This document shows positions 36,211 to 47,600 of a stretch of DNA of 64,000 nucleotides, one piece after another. Both the position numbers and the translations under genes were made by a program. Every line of letters starts with the position of its first letter. Position 1 is the stretch's first letter. The stretch is from Shinisaurus crocodilurus (lineage: Eukaryota; Chordata; Lepidosauria; Squamata; Shinisauridae). A model generated the notes under the pieces. The model was not told where the DNA came from. It searched no databases and saw only the letters and a list, made by a program, of their open reading frames with translations. The stretch is taken from NCBI GenBank assembly GCA_021292165.1, contig JAHFWL010000946.1:27824-91823 (forward strand). Direction: 5' to 3'.

Positions 36211-36575
36211 TAGGGATTGACAAATCAGTCTATTTCTGGTCCATGTCAGTTTCATATGTATTCAGTCATGATTCCATTCCATCCATTCTCTGCATTAGTC
36301 TGTTTTTAAAAAAATAAAAAATAAAAAAATCCACATTTATTTCTTGTAAGCAATTCTTCCTAAAATTGGCACTTTGTGCATAATTTCCAAAAAAATATTT
36401 TTTGTTATGCAACATTCTGTAAAATATGCATTTTTGTATGTATGTTTTGAGCCAAAAATGACATTGTAAAATTCGGAGAAGTGCACAATCTGATGGATAA
36501 CTGTGTAGTCCAGAAAGTGCAAATTAGATCAGTTTCCTTTAAAAAGTGGGCCAAATTCTTTCTTGCCCATCCCTA
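36211..36575. mobile_element. Non-autonomous hAT element
   Basis: Starts TAGGGATTGACAAATCAG and ends CTTTCTTGCCCATCCCTA (complement TAGGGATGGGCAAGAAAG). AT-rich interior with GCATTTTTG words like the element at 11060. Flanks ACTCCTGC and ACTGTCTT agree only in part. Confidence 0.6.
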
Positions 36576-36799
36576 ACTGTCTTCTGCATTTTAAAAGTTA
36601 GGTAATCCTGCTGCCAAGGATGAAGATGTGTTTGTGTGTAGTAGCCTCCTCCTCCTTCCTAGGAGCATTAGTAAGACCATTAGCCATCATTAGGCTGGTT
36701 GCAGAATCCAGCTTCAGCTATTTTATGGGAAGGCTGAATTTCCTTGGAGACAGAACAGCACATAATAAATGAGTGGAGGTTGGAATGGTCTACAGTTAA

Positions 36800-37160
36800 C
36801 CTGACCAAAAATATTAAGACAAAGGGGATAGTTCCCATAACATAACAATTGCAAAGCTGCCGAAAGTGAAACCGTATTACGACGAAACATTTCTTGGTAA
36901 GTGATTGGTTAATTGCAGTTGCCAGGGCAAGGGAAATGACTTAAAGGCTTGTGATCCCCGCCCCCACCACGAAAGGGACAAATATAGGGGATTAAGCTAG
37001 TAGAAAAAATATTTGCATGGTACTTTGACGAGTCTGCAAGAGTGAAAATATCATAAGAGGATCTCTATGCTTGGTCAGGATGGATGACTTCTGGAAGACT
37101 CAACCATCTGCATCTTTATTAAACTATCAATAAATCAGCTTCATTGCTTAACAGTATGAA
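36800..37160 (+). mobile_element. Possible solo LTR
   Basis: Contains GTGATTGGTT (inverted CCAAT), AAATATAGGGG (TATA-like) and CAATAAATCAGC polyadenylation sequence in LTR-like order. No ends or duplication confirmed. Confidence 0.3.
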
Positions 37161-38685
37161 CTGTGTGTCTGTAATTATCCCATTATTGGTATTGCTAACA
37201 AGAAACAAACCAGTACCTCCTGTAACCTTTGAGCTCCCTTTCTGTCTGTACTGCCCACTGATGGGAAGAAGCCTGTTTCCTTCTTCTAAAGCAGTGTTCT
37301 CCAACCATGGGTCCCCAGATGTTTTTGGCCTACAACTCCCAGCATGCTGTTCTAAAGGGAGGATTCCAAATTAGATAGAAGGACTGCTATGTACACAAAC
37401 TGGGGGAAAAACCTGTTACATACCCAAACTAAAGCAAACTAAGGGATAAGTTTGCACATTACTGCCTTAATCAGGCAACAAATATACATTTTGAGTATAT
37501 AACTTTTAATTTATGCACTATAGCTTACACAAGTGGATCTTCAATCAGTACAATAGACTCTGACCTGTTCAATTTAAAAAGCAGCACAAAACCCCCTACT
37601 TTAAATTATTGTCTATAAAATCACATTTGCTTTCTTTAAAATATAGATTGATTAAGTCATGTATGCCCTCTGCATAACCGTTGTAATGATTTATCGCTGC
37701 AAATTGGATTTGGTGAGTAAAGATAAACTGTAATTTATTACATCAGTTGTAAAGGGCACATAATGCAATTAGGGCTGGGCAAAGCATTTCTCAAAAATTA
37801 AAACAGTTCCAAAAATCACAAATTCCCATTCTCTCTGAGCTAACTTACCCTTCACATTCCCTTTGTGCCAGCTACTAACAATAACTCTGTGCAAAGCTCT
37901 CTGCATACAAAATGGTGGAATTCTTTACCATGCTGACAGTATGGAAATGAGTGCAATACATCAGGCTTCGGAATAAGAAAATACCCCATTACCTGAATGA
38001 AAGAATGAGGGCAAAGGAAGATTGGATGGATACTATCAGAAACACAAAGGGGAAGAATGGGCGTGCCACCAGCTTGTGTAGGGATAGGAAGAAATTCATG
38101 TCATATCCAAAAACTGCCAGTAGAAGCATATCTTTCTAACTTTGCCTTTGTATTGACCCTGCCAATCCAATGGTGCATACTGTACACAAATAAGTTATTA
38201 GCAGTGGAACATACCCTTTAAGTACCCTGCTGTGTTGTGTATGATTATGGGAAAGTAGATACAGTCTGTTCCACTTTAATTATTGCAAGTAGAAAAGCAG
38301 GAAGTGGTGTTTTTTCCAGGTGGAAGTAGTACTTATTACAGACTAAGTAATGTAGAATACACCTGTGTGATCTTGTGTATAGGGCACAGATGACTGCCCT
38401 ACTTTCTCTAGAGAACAACTTAGCACTACTCTCCAGCTATCTCTATACTTTTCCTGTGAAGTAAGCACCAAGCATCTTCCTATCCCTAAAATACAAGGCA
38501 CTCTCCACCCTCCTATGTGTTCTCCCAGTGTCAGGTTCTTAGGCCTGACTGCTGGAACATAACCTGAGTAGTTGACACATGCAGAAGGATAGTCTGGTTC
38601 CCCTTCAGTAATAGAGATTTGAGGCAGTAGAACAAATCTGGGAGCCTTAAAAGAGACGGCAACATGGGACTGGTTTAGAATGGGG
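37161..38685. other. Intronic sequence, no gene seen
   Basis: A partial CCAGATGT-family MITE is at 37293-37350 (GTCCCCAGATGTTTTTGG, CAACTCCCAGCATGCTG). The rest is unassigned. Confidence 0.45.
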
Positions 38686-38687
38686 TG

Positions 38688-38800
38688 GGGAACCTGTGAC
38701 CCTCCAGATATTGTTGGACTACATCCCTTCATTGGCCTTGCTGGCCAGGGTTGATGGGAGTTGGAGTCCAAGAACATCTGGAGATCCACAGTTACCCTAC
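38688..38800. mobile_element. Small palindromic hAT-like MITE
   Basis: GGGGAACCTGTGACCCTCCA, GATATTGTTGGACTAC and the inverted GGAGTCCAAGAACATCTGG with CCTACCCCT at the other end. Confidence 0.7.
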
Positions 38801-39916
38801 CCCTGGTTTCGGCTGATTCTCAGTGCTGTTGTCCCAGCTCAGCTTGCAGCTCCCTTCTTCACCCAGTGGCCATGGTGATGGAGGCAATAGGGCATCAATG
38901 TCTGCCTGAGAGCCCTGGTGCAAGTCACTTGGTGTGTGACACTCAGATCCTCTAATTCCTCAGAATGGCAACTGCACTTCACCAGACATTTGTGGTCTGT
39001 CAATGCCCAAGAAGTCATTTCTGTCTGCCCCATTTCTTACAGCTCATGCTGTCCACTTGTTTGAATGCTGGGCAGTATCCAATGGGGCACTTACGCCACC
39101 GATTCTTTTGCAGCCTGCCAATTCTGCTTGCGCAACAGTGATTTTGCGCTTTTGAGGTGCCACCCCCCCAAAAAAACCCACTCATTTCTGGAAGGGGGCA
39201 GGTTGGCAGAGCTTACATGAAGGAGAAATGAGTGTTTCCACTCATTTGGAGCCTTGCACTCATACGTGCTAATTCACAGTTGTGCAAGCAGTGGAGGCCA
39301 CTTGCACAACGGAATTGGTGGGGCTGGCTGCACGCGGAACAGAAGCGGCAGTTGGCCTCACGCAAAGGCAGGCAGGATTGGATAGTTCCCTGTCTCCCCA
39401 GAAACACTGAATGAGCACACCCTGGTGCAAAGTGCGCTGCGGCTCTACACTTCAATTTCCAATCTAGTAAAATCTGCAGACACAATCCAGATTAGATGAA
39501 GGTGAAGATACACTTGTAAAAAAAAGGTTGGCATTTACATTCTTCCTTTTGGAACTGGTTTCCTTGCATTCCTCCCCCACCCCCGCCACTCAAGTAACTT
39601 TATTTTATATTGATAAATGCAAAGCTACACAAGTCTGCAATGCAGCAGCAGGTTTAAATGTTTATTTTAGTGCCTTGAAAAATGGATTAAAATGGATTTC
39701 TCTAGGAACTATGAAAAGGCTTTAATTACACCTATTATGACGGATAGTCTTTTCTATTTTCAAAGGCCACACACACATTGTTATTATCTGTGCACAAATA
39801 ATTCTGAAAAATGTGTTTTGTCAAATAGCATAAGTGATATCCAAACTCATCTTAAGACATAGGCATTGTGTGTGTGTGTGTGTGTGTGTGAAAGAGAGAG
39901 AGTGAGACAAAGAGAC
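38801..39916. other. Intronic sequence, no gene seen
   Basis: A GT microsatellite at 39868-39890 leads into GA-rich text. Otherwise unassigned. Confidence 0.45.
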
Positions 39917-40189
39917 CCGGCCCACACAATTGCCAGCATTGACCATGGCTTATCATGATGTGTGAACCTGGGCAGTGTGGCTTGTTGCTGTGGTAACAAG
40001 CCACCCCAAAAACCCATGGGCTGCAGTAGGGTTCTAGGGTAGCTTCTTAACCATGGCAACAAGCCACCCTGCCCGGATACGTACATCACAATAAGCCGCA
40101 GCGACCACCTGCTACAGCATGAATATTCACAATGGTGACTGGCATGTGCTGCAACCACAGTGGGTGCTAGTGATCATGCGAACTGGCCT
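39917..40189. mobile_element. hAT-like MITE
   Basis: Begins CGGCCCACACAATTGCCAGC and ends TGATCATGCGAACTGGCC. Internal inverted GGTAACAAGCCACCC / CTTGTTGCTG words. Flanking AAGAGACC and TAGAGAGA may be a worn 8-bp duplication, but the region is GA-rich, so this is weak. Confidence 0.5.
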
Positions 40190-40685
40190 AGAGAGAGAGA
40201 GAGGGGAGAGAGAGAGAGGAACAAAGGAAGGATTTCAGGTACACTGCTAAGTATGTACTTATTTAATCACTATGCAATACACCCAAGTCAAATTAAAGAA
40301 TTTATTGGAGAACTCTAGAGATATGAACTCAGAAATATACTGATTAGGGTTCATTTACATGACCAAGCCTCTCAGTGCCTCCAACATTGCTAAGTGACAC
40401 TCACTGAGCAGAGTTCCTCAACTGCACAGCTTGGTTGTCCTCAATATAGTGCCATCTCATTGGCTGTTTCTACTTGTTGTTAAAAACTATTAGTCACTTT
40501 TCTATTGGAAACCTGTATTCAAGGCAACTTGGAGCAGTATAAAAATACACATTAGCAGAATAAAAACACATAGCACCATAAAATGAACTAAAAACTTCTA
40601 GAAGGGTAAGCCATGCAGCAACGAATTCTGAAGAATCTTAGCGATTCATAAATATAATAAATAAATAAAAATAAATAAATAAAGA
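40190..40685. other. Intronic sequence, no gene seen
   Basis: GA-rich then AT-rich; 40640-40683 is an AAAT repeat. 40500-40600 resembles a LINE 3' UTR (GGAGCAGTATAAAAATAC) too weakly to call. Confidence 0.4.
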
Positions 40686-40689
40686 ATAA

Positions 40690-40745
40690 CACATTTATTA
40701 CAGCGCAAGCTTTTGTGAACCAGAATCCACTTCATCAGATGCATT
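40690..40745 (-). ncRNA. Decayed hammerhead-like motif of a Penelope-like element
   Basis: The minus strand reads CTGATGA (40738-40732), AGTGGATTCTGGTTCAC (imperfect stem), AAAA where GAAA is expected, then GCTTGCGC and TGTAATAAATG. The G-to-A change in CGAAA fits CpG decay. Same order as 7580-7632. Confidence 0.4.
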
Positions 40746-41238
40746 AAACATTATCCCCAGTTGGCAGGTATGCAGCTGAGGATAACTCTGCACCCATGTA
40801 TACACATGGGTACAGAAGAAAAGAAGTAAACAGTGATATCAGATGTCATGAAATGCAAAAAATACAGTGTGACAATTCCATTGAAGTTGAAATTGTGAAG
40901 GACCAGCACCTGGGTCCTTTGCGTGAGTTCGGCGCTTAACGGGTTAACCAGTGCCGCGTTACAGCCCGTACAAGCAAGAGGAACCACCTATCTCCACAGA
41001 AATGAATGCAAAATAAGCACACTGACCACTCATAACAGGTATTTGATGATTACGCAGATGTCTCTTTGCAGATCTCCCTGCGTGGGGTGACTCTCAGCCT
41101 AACCTACCTCACTGGTCCCTACACTTGTGTGCAGCTGCAAAATATGCATTGTTGTTGTTGCTGTTCCCAGAAATGAAAATCGTGGTATTTGCCTCCAGAG
41201 TTCTTTTGCACATGGAAAGACCAATGAAACTTTTCAGG
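40746..41238. other. Intronic sequence, no gene seen
   Basis: Contains CACCCATGTATACACATGGGT (40791-40811, short palindrome). Possibly a flank of the Penelope-like fragment. No gene. Confidence 0.4.
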
Positions 41239-41239
41239 G

Positions 41240-41440
41240 AGGGACCATAGGTCAGTGGTAGAGCACATGCTGTGTGTGCGAAATGTCCCAGGTTCAATTA
41301 TTGGCATCTCCAGCTAAAGAATCAGGTAGAAGATGGTGGTAAAGGACCAAGGAGAGCTGTTGCCAGGCAGATCAGACAATACTGAGCTAGATGTTTGAGT
41401 GGTTCGAATCAGTATAAAGCAGCTTTAGATGTGTGTCTCC
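41240..41440 (+). mobile_element. tRNA-derived SINE (Ala-like head)
   Basis: AGGGACCATAGGTCAGTGG and TAGAGCACATGC (A box), CCAGGTTCAATT (B box), CAATACTGAGCTAGATG, and the end GTATAAAGCAGCTTTAG. Moderately diverged from 29430-29613. Confidence 0.8.
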
Positions 41441-44440
41441 TTTTCTCCCTTACCAGAAGGCAGTCGTATTTCAGTGGGTTGCATGCATAATTCCATTCTC
41501 TTCAAATGTTCATGTATTAGTAGGGCTAAAACAAATTCCAGAGGGCAGGGAAAATGTTTAATGAGTTTCTTTTGTGATAAAATCTTATTTTAAAATGTCA
41601 AAAGTTGAAATTTGGTATTGTTAACAAATTTAAAGTATGGAAAATCTGAGTACATAATTGTTCATTTTGTACCTTTTTAAAAAGTGATATTAAAATAATC
41701 GTAGCAAAGACAGAAGCTCTTGAGCAGCATCTTCTGAAACGGTGAAGGTTAATATTTGTCTGTTTTCTTACCTACTGGAGGCAGCTGTGACTTTAATCAC
41801 TTCATTTGTCTTCATCTGTTGTGTTAGTTTTTCATTCTGTGAGCAAAAATGTTAGCTCCGCACATAAAATCTTGGAGGCAGCAGAGACAACTATTTTACT
41901 TTGGACACCAGCAGTTTATCATTACCATTCCATTATATAATGTGTGTTGTTGTATAGCGTAAGTTTTTGCCTCCATGGCAATCTCTTTCTTTCCAAAATC
42001 AACTCCATTACAATCATTTGGTCTCAGCTATCCAATATTACCTATACTTCCAATGTGTCTGGCTTGCTAAATATACCTATAAATACGAAAAAACAAAAAA
42101 TATGCATGGTGACTCTTTTTGTTTTTGCCCCTTGTTTTTGAAGGATATCTTCACTCCAAATGGTACTGAAGGAAACACCACCACAAATTTAAGCACGGAA
42201 CAAATACAATAATGCAAGTTTATTGGCATTGGAGTGATGTAGTATACCCCCTCCCCAAATTCATATTTTTATGGCCATACAAAATGAGATTACCTTTCCT
42301 CTGGCCATTTGTATAACAAATATCTAAAGATGTTTCTCTAATGGGCAATGGTGTCTAAAAAAATCTTGTTCAAATGAGCATTGATGGTGTTTGATGCCTG
42401 GTACTGAACATTAGCTATTACAAAATTTCCAAAATCCATATCACTGTAATATTATTATTCCAACACAAGGGTCACAAAATACTGTGCAACCTTTGAATTG
42501 GCCTAATCAAGGTATTATGGTGATATGGATTTTGGAAATTTTCTTTTTGACCAATACAGCTACCTTTGCTTTTTGTGTGATTAACTAAGACATACCTAAT
42601 ATGGTATGTCTACCCTCTTTGGAATGGGGCTGGAAATAAACAATTAGCACTTGTATTAGACCAACTTTTCCACAAGTCCATAGAACTACCATTCAGTTAA
42701 ACAAAACAATGATAAAGTCTATCCTCCCTCACCAACACATTGGCCTAATTGTCTAAGACAAATCATGGCAATAGCTATGTTGAAGCCTATTTCATCTCTT
42801 GCTCATCCTAATCCTTTTAGCATCTAGTACTATGGATTTCTATTGTCCAATTTTAAAAGAAACATATCCTTCCCTAACCAAGAGAATCAGGACATGGAAA
42901 TATGCACTAGTAAGGTTACACTATAAAATATATTCAATTAAAGGTCCCTTTGATTAATTAAACCAGACACCAAATCCCTAATGGCATCACCACTCAAATT
43001 TCACCTAAACTGAAATTCTATATACGGTAATAATTGAGCAGCCTTTCTTCACACAAAATGTGAGGAATTTCAAAGAGTTGAGATCTGGATCTGGCCTGGT
43101 ATGTCCAACCATGATTCATTGTTCTGGTCTTGTCTCCTTCCCATCAGTGTCTACTTGGAGTTGGTAAATGAATTCAGAGGTATTTGCATGTCACACCTCT
43201 GAATTAGTCACTGTTCTGGGCTTATCACTTTCTCATCAAGGAAATAATAATAAAAAAGAGTCCATGATGAATTTGGGGTAGTTTATAAGCTGTGAGTTAT
43301 TTCCCAAGGATACAGTTTTTGGTGAATACCCAACAGGGGATTTATTTCAAAAAAGAATTCTAAAACAGATGGGCAACTGACTCAACTTACAGAGCTGAGG
43401 ACTTAAGAAAACATTACAAGGACAAAATATACACTACAAGGAGTAACTTAATGTCCAAGATATTTGATGTGGATACAAATTACACTTGGAGGAGCCAATC
43501 CAATTATAGGACACCTTGAACTGATAGAGATTGCTGGTGTGACGAACAAAAACTATTTAATTGTACTCTCTCTCCCCAAATAACTAAAACTGTGCTTTTC
43601 TGAAGCTGGAATATTTCTGGTTTAGGTGAAAGTTCTAAAAAATAACTTGCCTTTCAGGGGATGACCTCCTCCATGGTGTAGTAAGCAAAGAAAGGTAACT
43701 GACAATAAGGTAACTGTATATTCTGTGTATCAGCTGTGTATTCAATCAGCTCTGAATACTTCTGCACATAATATAATATTTCCTTTAAGGAACCTTTTTA
43801 CTGCCCCTCAGGAAAAAAAGTAGACTTTCCATGTGACCTGTCTGCCAGCAGCTATGAAATAGTGTCTGTGTTTGTTATGTCTCAGAGTGAAGCTATATGG
43901 GTACTGAATCAAACTTCTCCTGAGTTTTTCAATAAACCTAAGGCACAAACTTTTAATGATAAGAAGTCTAAAAAACAAACAAAAACAACCCCAAGTCCAA
44001 CAGCAGGAACTCTCTACTCTACTGGGGGAACTCTCAGGCAGAGGGAAATCCTGGCCCCAGATAATGGCTGGAATGGTGTAGTGAAATTCATTAACCCAGC
44101 TGGCCCAGGTCGATGACCATGATTGGGGCAGAATTGTTCATGAACTAAAACTGGATTAAAGTTATTCTTTGCAACAAAGACAACAAAAAGCCAGTTCAGA
44201 AGAATAACATCCTGAAAACAAGACAGAACAAAACACATAGACAAACAACTAAGAAACCCTGACTGTGCAACCACCGTAAATTCTAATACTTTGAAAGAGA
44301 AGAAATACCGTAGTTAAAATGACTGAACTATGCTAAAATCTAACCTTGTCGACATAATTTGTGCCCCCTTAGCCTTCTTAAGCTTGAAGGAGTCTGTAAT
44401 CTGCTGGAATTCTTTAAACAACAGTTGAGGGGAAAAAATC
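41441..44440. other. Intronic sequence, no gene seen
   Basis: Long AT-rich stretch with one inverted repeat (42421-42545, separate entry). Short ORFs are not protein-like. Confidence 0.45.
42385..42550. repeat. Inverted repeat of Penelope-like tail type
   Basis: AAAATTTCCAAAATCCATAT (about 42423) and ATATGGATTTTGGAAATTTT (about 42522) are exact complements about 80 bp apart. CCTAATCAAGGTATTATGG next to the right arm matches CCTAATAAAGGTATTATGG at 61175-61195. Confidence 0.6.
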
Positions 44441-44449
44441 AGCATTAAA

Positions 44450-44585
44450 GATATAAAGGAAGGAATACCCGTGGTTATCAAAGCTTATAGGATTAATGGG
44501 AAAGGTTCTATTGCTAATGGGGAAGGAGGCAGGGAAGTGATTGTAAAACTTGCTGATTTCTTCACCAAAGAACAAAATGTGATGT
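44450..44585 (+). mobile_element. L1 ORF1-like fragment
   Basis: Encodes GIPVVIKAYRINGKGS and REVIVKLADFFTKEQNV, resembling the C-terminal IKSAYRIN...ILVKFxx region of L1 ORF1 proteins. Short and isolated, so tentative. Confidence 0.4.
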
Positions 44586-44618
44586 TAGGTCAGAAAGTTA
44601 GAAGCCTCAGTATAAAAG

Positions 44619-44620
<2 letters not shown>

Positions 44621-44652
<32 letters not shown>
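44621..44652. repeat. (AT)n microsatellite
   Basis: Sixteen AT units. Confidence 0.97.
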
Positions 44653-44655
<3 letters not shown>

Positions 44656-45181
44656 TTGGGGGCAGATATTGCTCACATTCAGCAGACAAGCTACATACAA
44701 ATGAACCGATTCCCAAATAAAACAGAAGCAATAAAGGAAGTTATTTCTTTTCTCCTTTGGGCTACATCCGTCATTTGAGTGGACTTCCAGTTTCACGACA
44801 GAATTTCCCCTTTCTCTCTTTCCCTCTGCAATCTGCATCCTCCCTGCAAACCCCATCTGTTTGGAGGGACCCATAACCCTTTGGAGCAGATTTAGAGAAC
44901 ACACAGGGTGCAGAGGAGAAAGAGGGGAATCTGTTCTGCCAGCAGTGTCCATTCAGACAGTGGACATCATTGGCTGCAACGCATTATTCATTTATTACAA
45001 AAGGGTATAAGCCATCGCTCAGTCCAGAGACTTTTCAGAGTGCTGTACAATTTTAACTTACTAAACATGAATGACTTATTAAAATGTCTATATTAGTAAT
45101 ATCAAATCTGATGTCAGAGCAGAGGACTTTGGTTGCCAGTTGGGAGTATTTAACCTGTTCCTCTGTAAATAAATACAACGG

Positions 45182-45310
45182 GTTGGATCCAGACTTAGTC
45201 ATACTTTGAGTAGACCCATTAAAATCAATGAGACAAGTTGGTCATGACTAACTTGTCCTACTGATTTCAGTGGGTCTACTCGAAGCATCAGTAAGTCTGG
45301 ATCCAACCTA
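45182..45310. mobile_element. Hairpin MITE (GGTTGGATCCAGACTTA ends)
   Basis: The left arm GGTTGGATCCAGACTTAGTC with TTTGAGTAGACCCATT pairs with AGTGGGTCTACTCGAAGC and AGTAAGTCTGGATCCAACC over almost the entire element, with AGTTGGTCATGACTAACTTG at the centre. A partial copy lies at 53615-53700. Confidence 0.75.
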
Positions 45311-45317
45311 AATACTA

Positions 45318-45420
45318 CAAAGCCTAATGAAGAAATCTGGAGACCTTGAAAGCTTGCCCACAATTTGGGGCATATTTGGTTGGTCCTAATAAAAATATTG
45401 CCTGACTGAACATAAAAATA
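45318..45420 (+). mobile_element. Penelope-like 3' tail with hammerhead-like motif
   Basis: CTAATGA (45324-45330), AGAAATCTGGAGACCTT, GAAA (45347-45350), GCTTGCCC in the hammerhead order, followed by TTTGGTTGGTCCTAATAAAA, as in 60470-60560. The first core block carries one change (CTAATGA). Confidence 0.5.
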
Positions 45421-45424
45421 TATG

Positions 45425-47600
45425 ATTTCTGAATATGGAAACCAAAGTTTTCAGTGTAGCTGCTGTACACACAGAGGTCCCAATTGTGCAGAGCACCTAA
45501 ACATGAGCAGCAGTTTATATTGTACCTAGGGATGAGACGATTTCCCTGATTCTATTCCTTTATTGTTCTGTGGGTGTGTTCTGCCATGTGGGTGTGTTCC
45601 ACACCTCCTGAATTCTGGTTTTACAAGAGGGGAAGGTAATATGAACTAATGAAATAATGTGTGAGCGGGGTTACAGGCCATGCAAGTACTACTGACACAT
45701 GCAGCGGCCATGCCCCTGCTCAGGGTGTCCTCCTTGCACAGGGGAGCTCTTCACATGTATGTCACCAGTGTAGAAATGCACATTGATAGAGCACTTCAGA
45801 AAAGCACTGCTGATGTAATTGTACTTATGAGTGTATCAAGATTTTTTGGGGGGCTGTGTCTTTATTAGTGCACACAAATACACACTGGTAATGGACTGTG
45901 GAAGGGAAGAAGGCAGAAAAGAACTGAAGAAACCAAAAGCTGCAGTAAACTGTGTATGCACAGTCAATGCTCTTTACAAAAACCAGAAATAAACAATGAA
46001 GAATTGATAATTCTTGCACACTTTGCAAGGAAAGCCAGAGACAAATTCAGGTGAAGAGAATTTTGATCTGTCCCATAGCTATAAAGTATAAAAAACTTGC
46101 TCATGGGTTGGATCCAAGATCCATCCTCCATGAACAGAAGGACTCTGCTGACTGAATGTGCCTCCACCTGATTTTTGGTGATTCCCACAGCTCACCCCGT
46201 TCAGCATGGTCTCTCAACCTCTGTTACATTTGCAGGGGGCTGGAGGGGCTGCCGTGGGCAGGATGGAGTGGGGAAGTCCATTTCAGCCAGCTCAGTTGCA
46301 TGCACCTAAATCTGGATCCAGCCCTTTAGCTGTGGAAATTTATTAGTTAAAGATCCAACATAACTTTTCATTGACATATATAATTGGTTTATGCAAGAAA
46401 AGTGTGACCTAGCTAGGTGCCATATTACTGCTCAGTGTTGGAATGTAAAATGGTATTTCTCTGCATTCCTTATGATAAACTTACTGGTAAAACAAGGTTA
46501 AAGCTTTTACCATACTCATTAACAGTCTGAAAAGTTTCTGGAAGAAGAAAAATTAAGGAGGAGAGAGTGCAGTTCTTTGTGAATATGCTACCTTCACAGA
46601 CTGAATTTAAATCTCATTTTATTACAGCTATAAAATGTCTGCCACATAAAGAGCAAGCAAATAAATAGTGTGTGTGTGTATGCAGTTCCATGAAAAATAA
46701 AACAATCCCTAGATACTAAATAACATATTGCTATGAAATTCAACCCATAAAAAAAGAGAAAGAAATAATTTCTCACCATGAAGAAGAGAAACAGTGGGTT
46801 GGGTGGCATTTTTAAGAGCACTAGGAACTGACAAGAGAGAGCTTGAAACTATTTCCCTAACAACAAGATTTAAGTGACAGGAGGATTCTCAATCGATCAA
46901 TATTGTATTCACAAAATAGTTGTTTGTTGGACTGTGCACAGATGCATCATTTTGGGGAAACCAAACAAAGCTTTCACCAGGTTGCTTCAGGGTCCCAGAA
47001 CGATTTCCAACACAAGTTCTAAGACAGCTGTTGGTCTTGGAATCAACTAGGATGTGCAACTGTCAAAGCCAAATTCAGCCTACCAGCACGGGAAAACTCA
47101 TAAGAGGTGTGATAATCTTGTTGTTTCCTGTTGTTGTTTCCTGCCGGGACAAACACAAAAGAAAGTTGCCAAGTGCCAGACAGGGCACAATAAATGGCTG
47201 GTAGGCTCCAGTTGGCTTCATAGCTGCATAGGCCTGGCTAAGGGTGTATACAAGTCCGCAGATGAGCCTCCCAATTTAAATGTAACTTTACATAAAATTC
47301 TGGTGGTCTTTCTTTAACCACTAACCACAATGGCAATAATCTAACATGGAGTGAAGCACGTCTAAGCCCATTGCTTTCATTTGTACTTACCTCTGCATTG
47401 AACTGTGGGCCTCACATAAAAAAAAGCCAGGTCAGGTACACGCACACCCCGCTTGCAGGCAGCAGCAGCTCAGGTATCCACCTTTCACCTTGTTTACCGC
47501 ACTTGTTTCCTTCAAGGAGGCTCACAATGGGACACACACATCTGCATACCCCCTGGCAACTTCCCCTTCCCTGGCAGCCAAATGAGCTGTGAAGCATCCC
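45425..47600. other. Intronic sequence, no gene seen
   Basis: AT-rich with a short GT run at 46667. The part after 47390 becomes GC-richer and may be U3 sequence of the LTR that follows. Confidence 0.4.

Noticed and set aside
36022..36255. 77-residue minus-strand ORF
   Set aside because: It runs through a small palindromic MITE and has no protein features.
41240..41310. A tRNA gene
   Set aside because: A and B boxes exist, but the cloverleaf is broken and the sequence continues as a SINE body.
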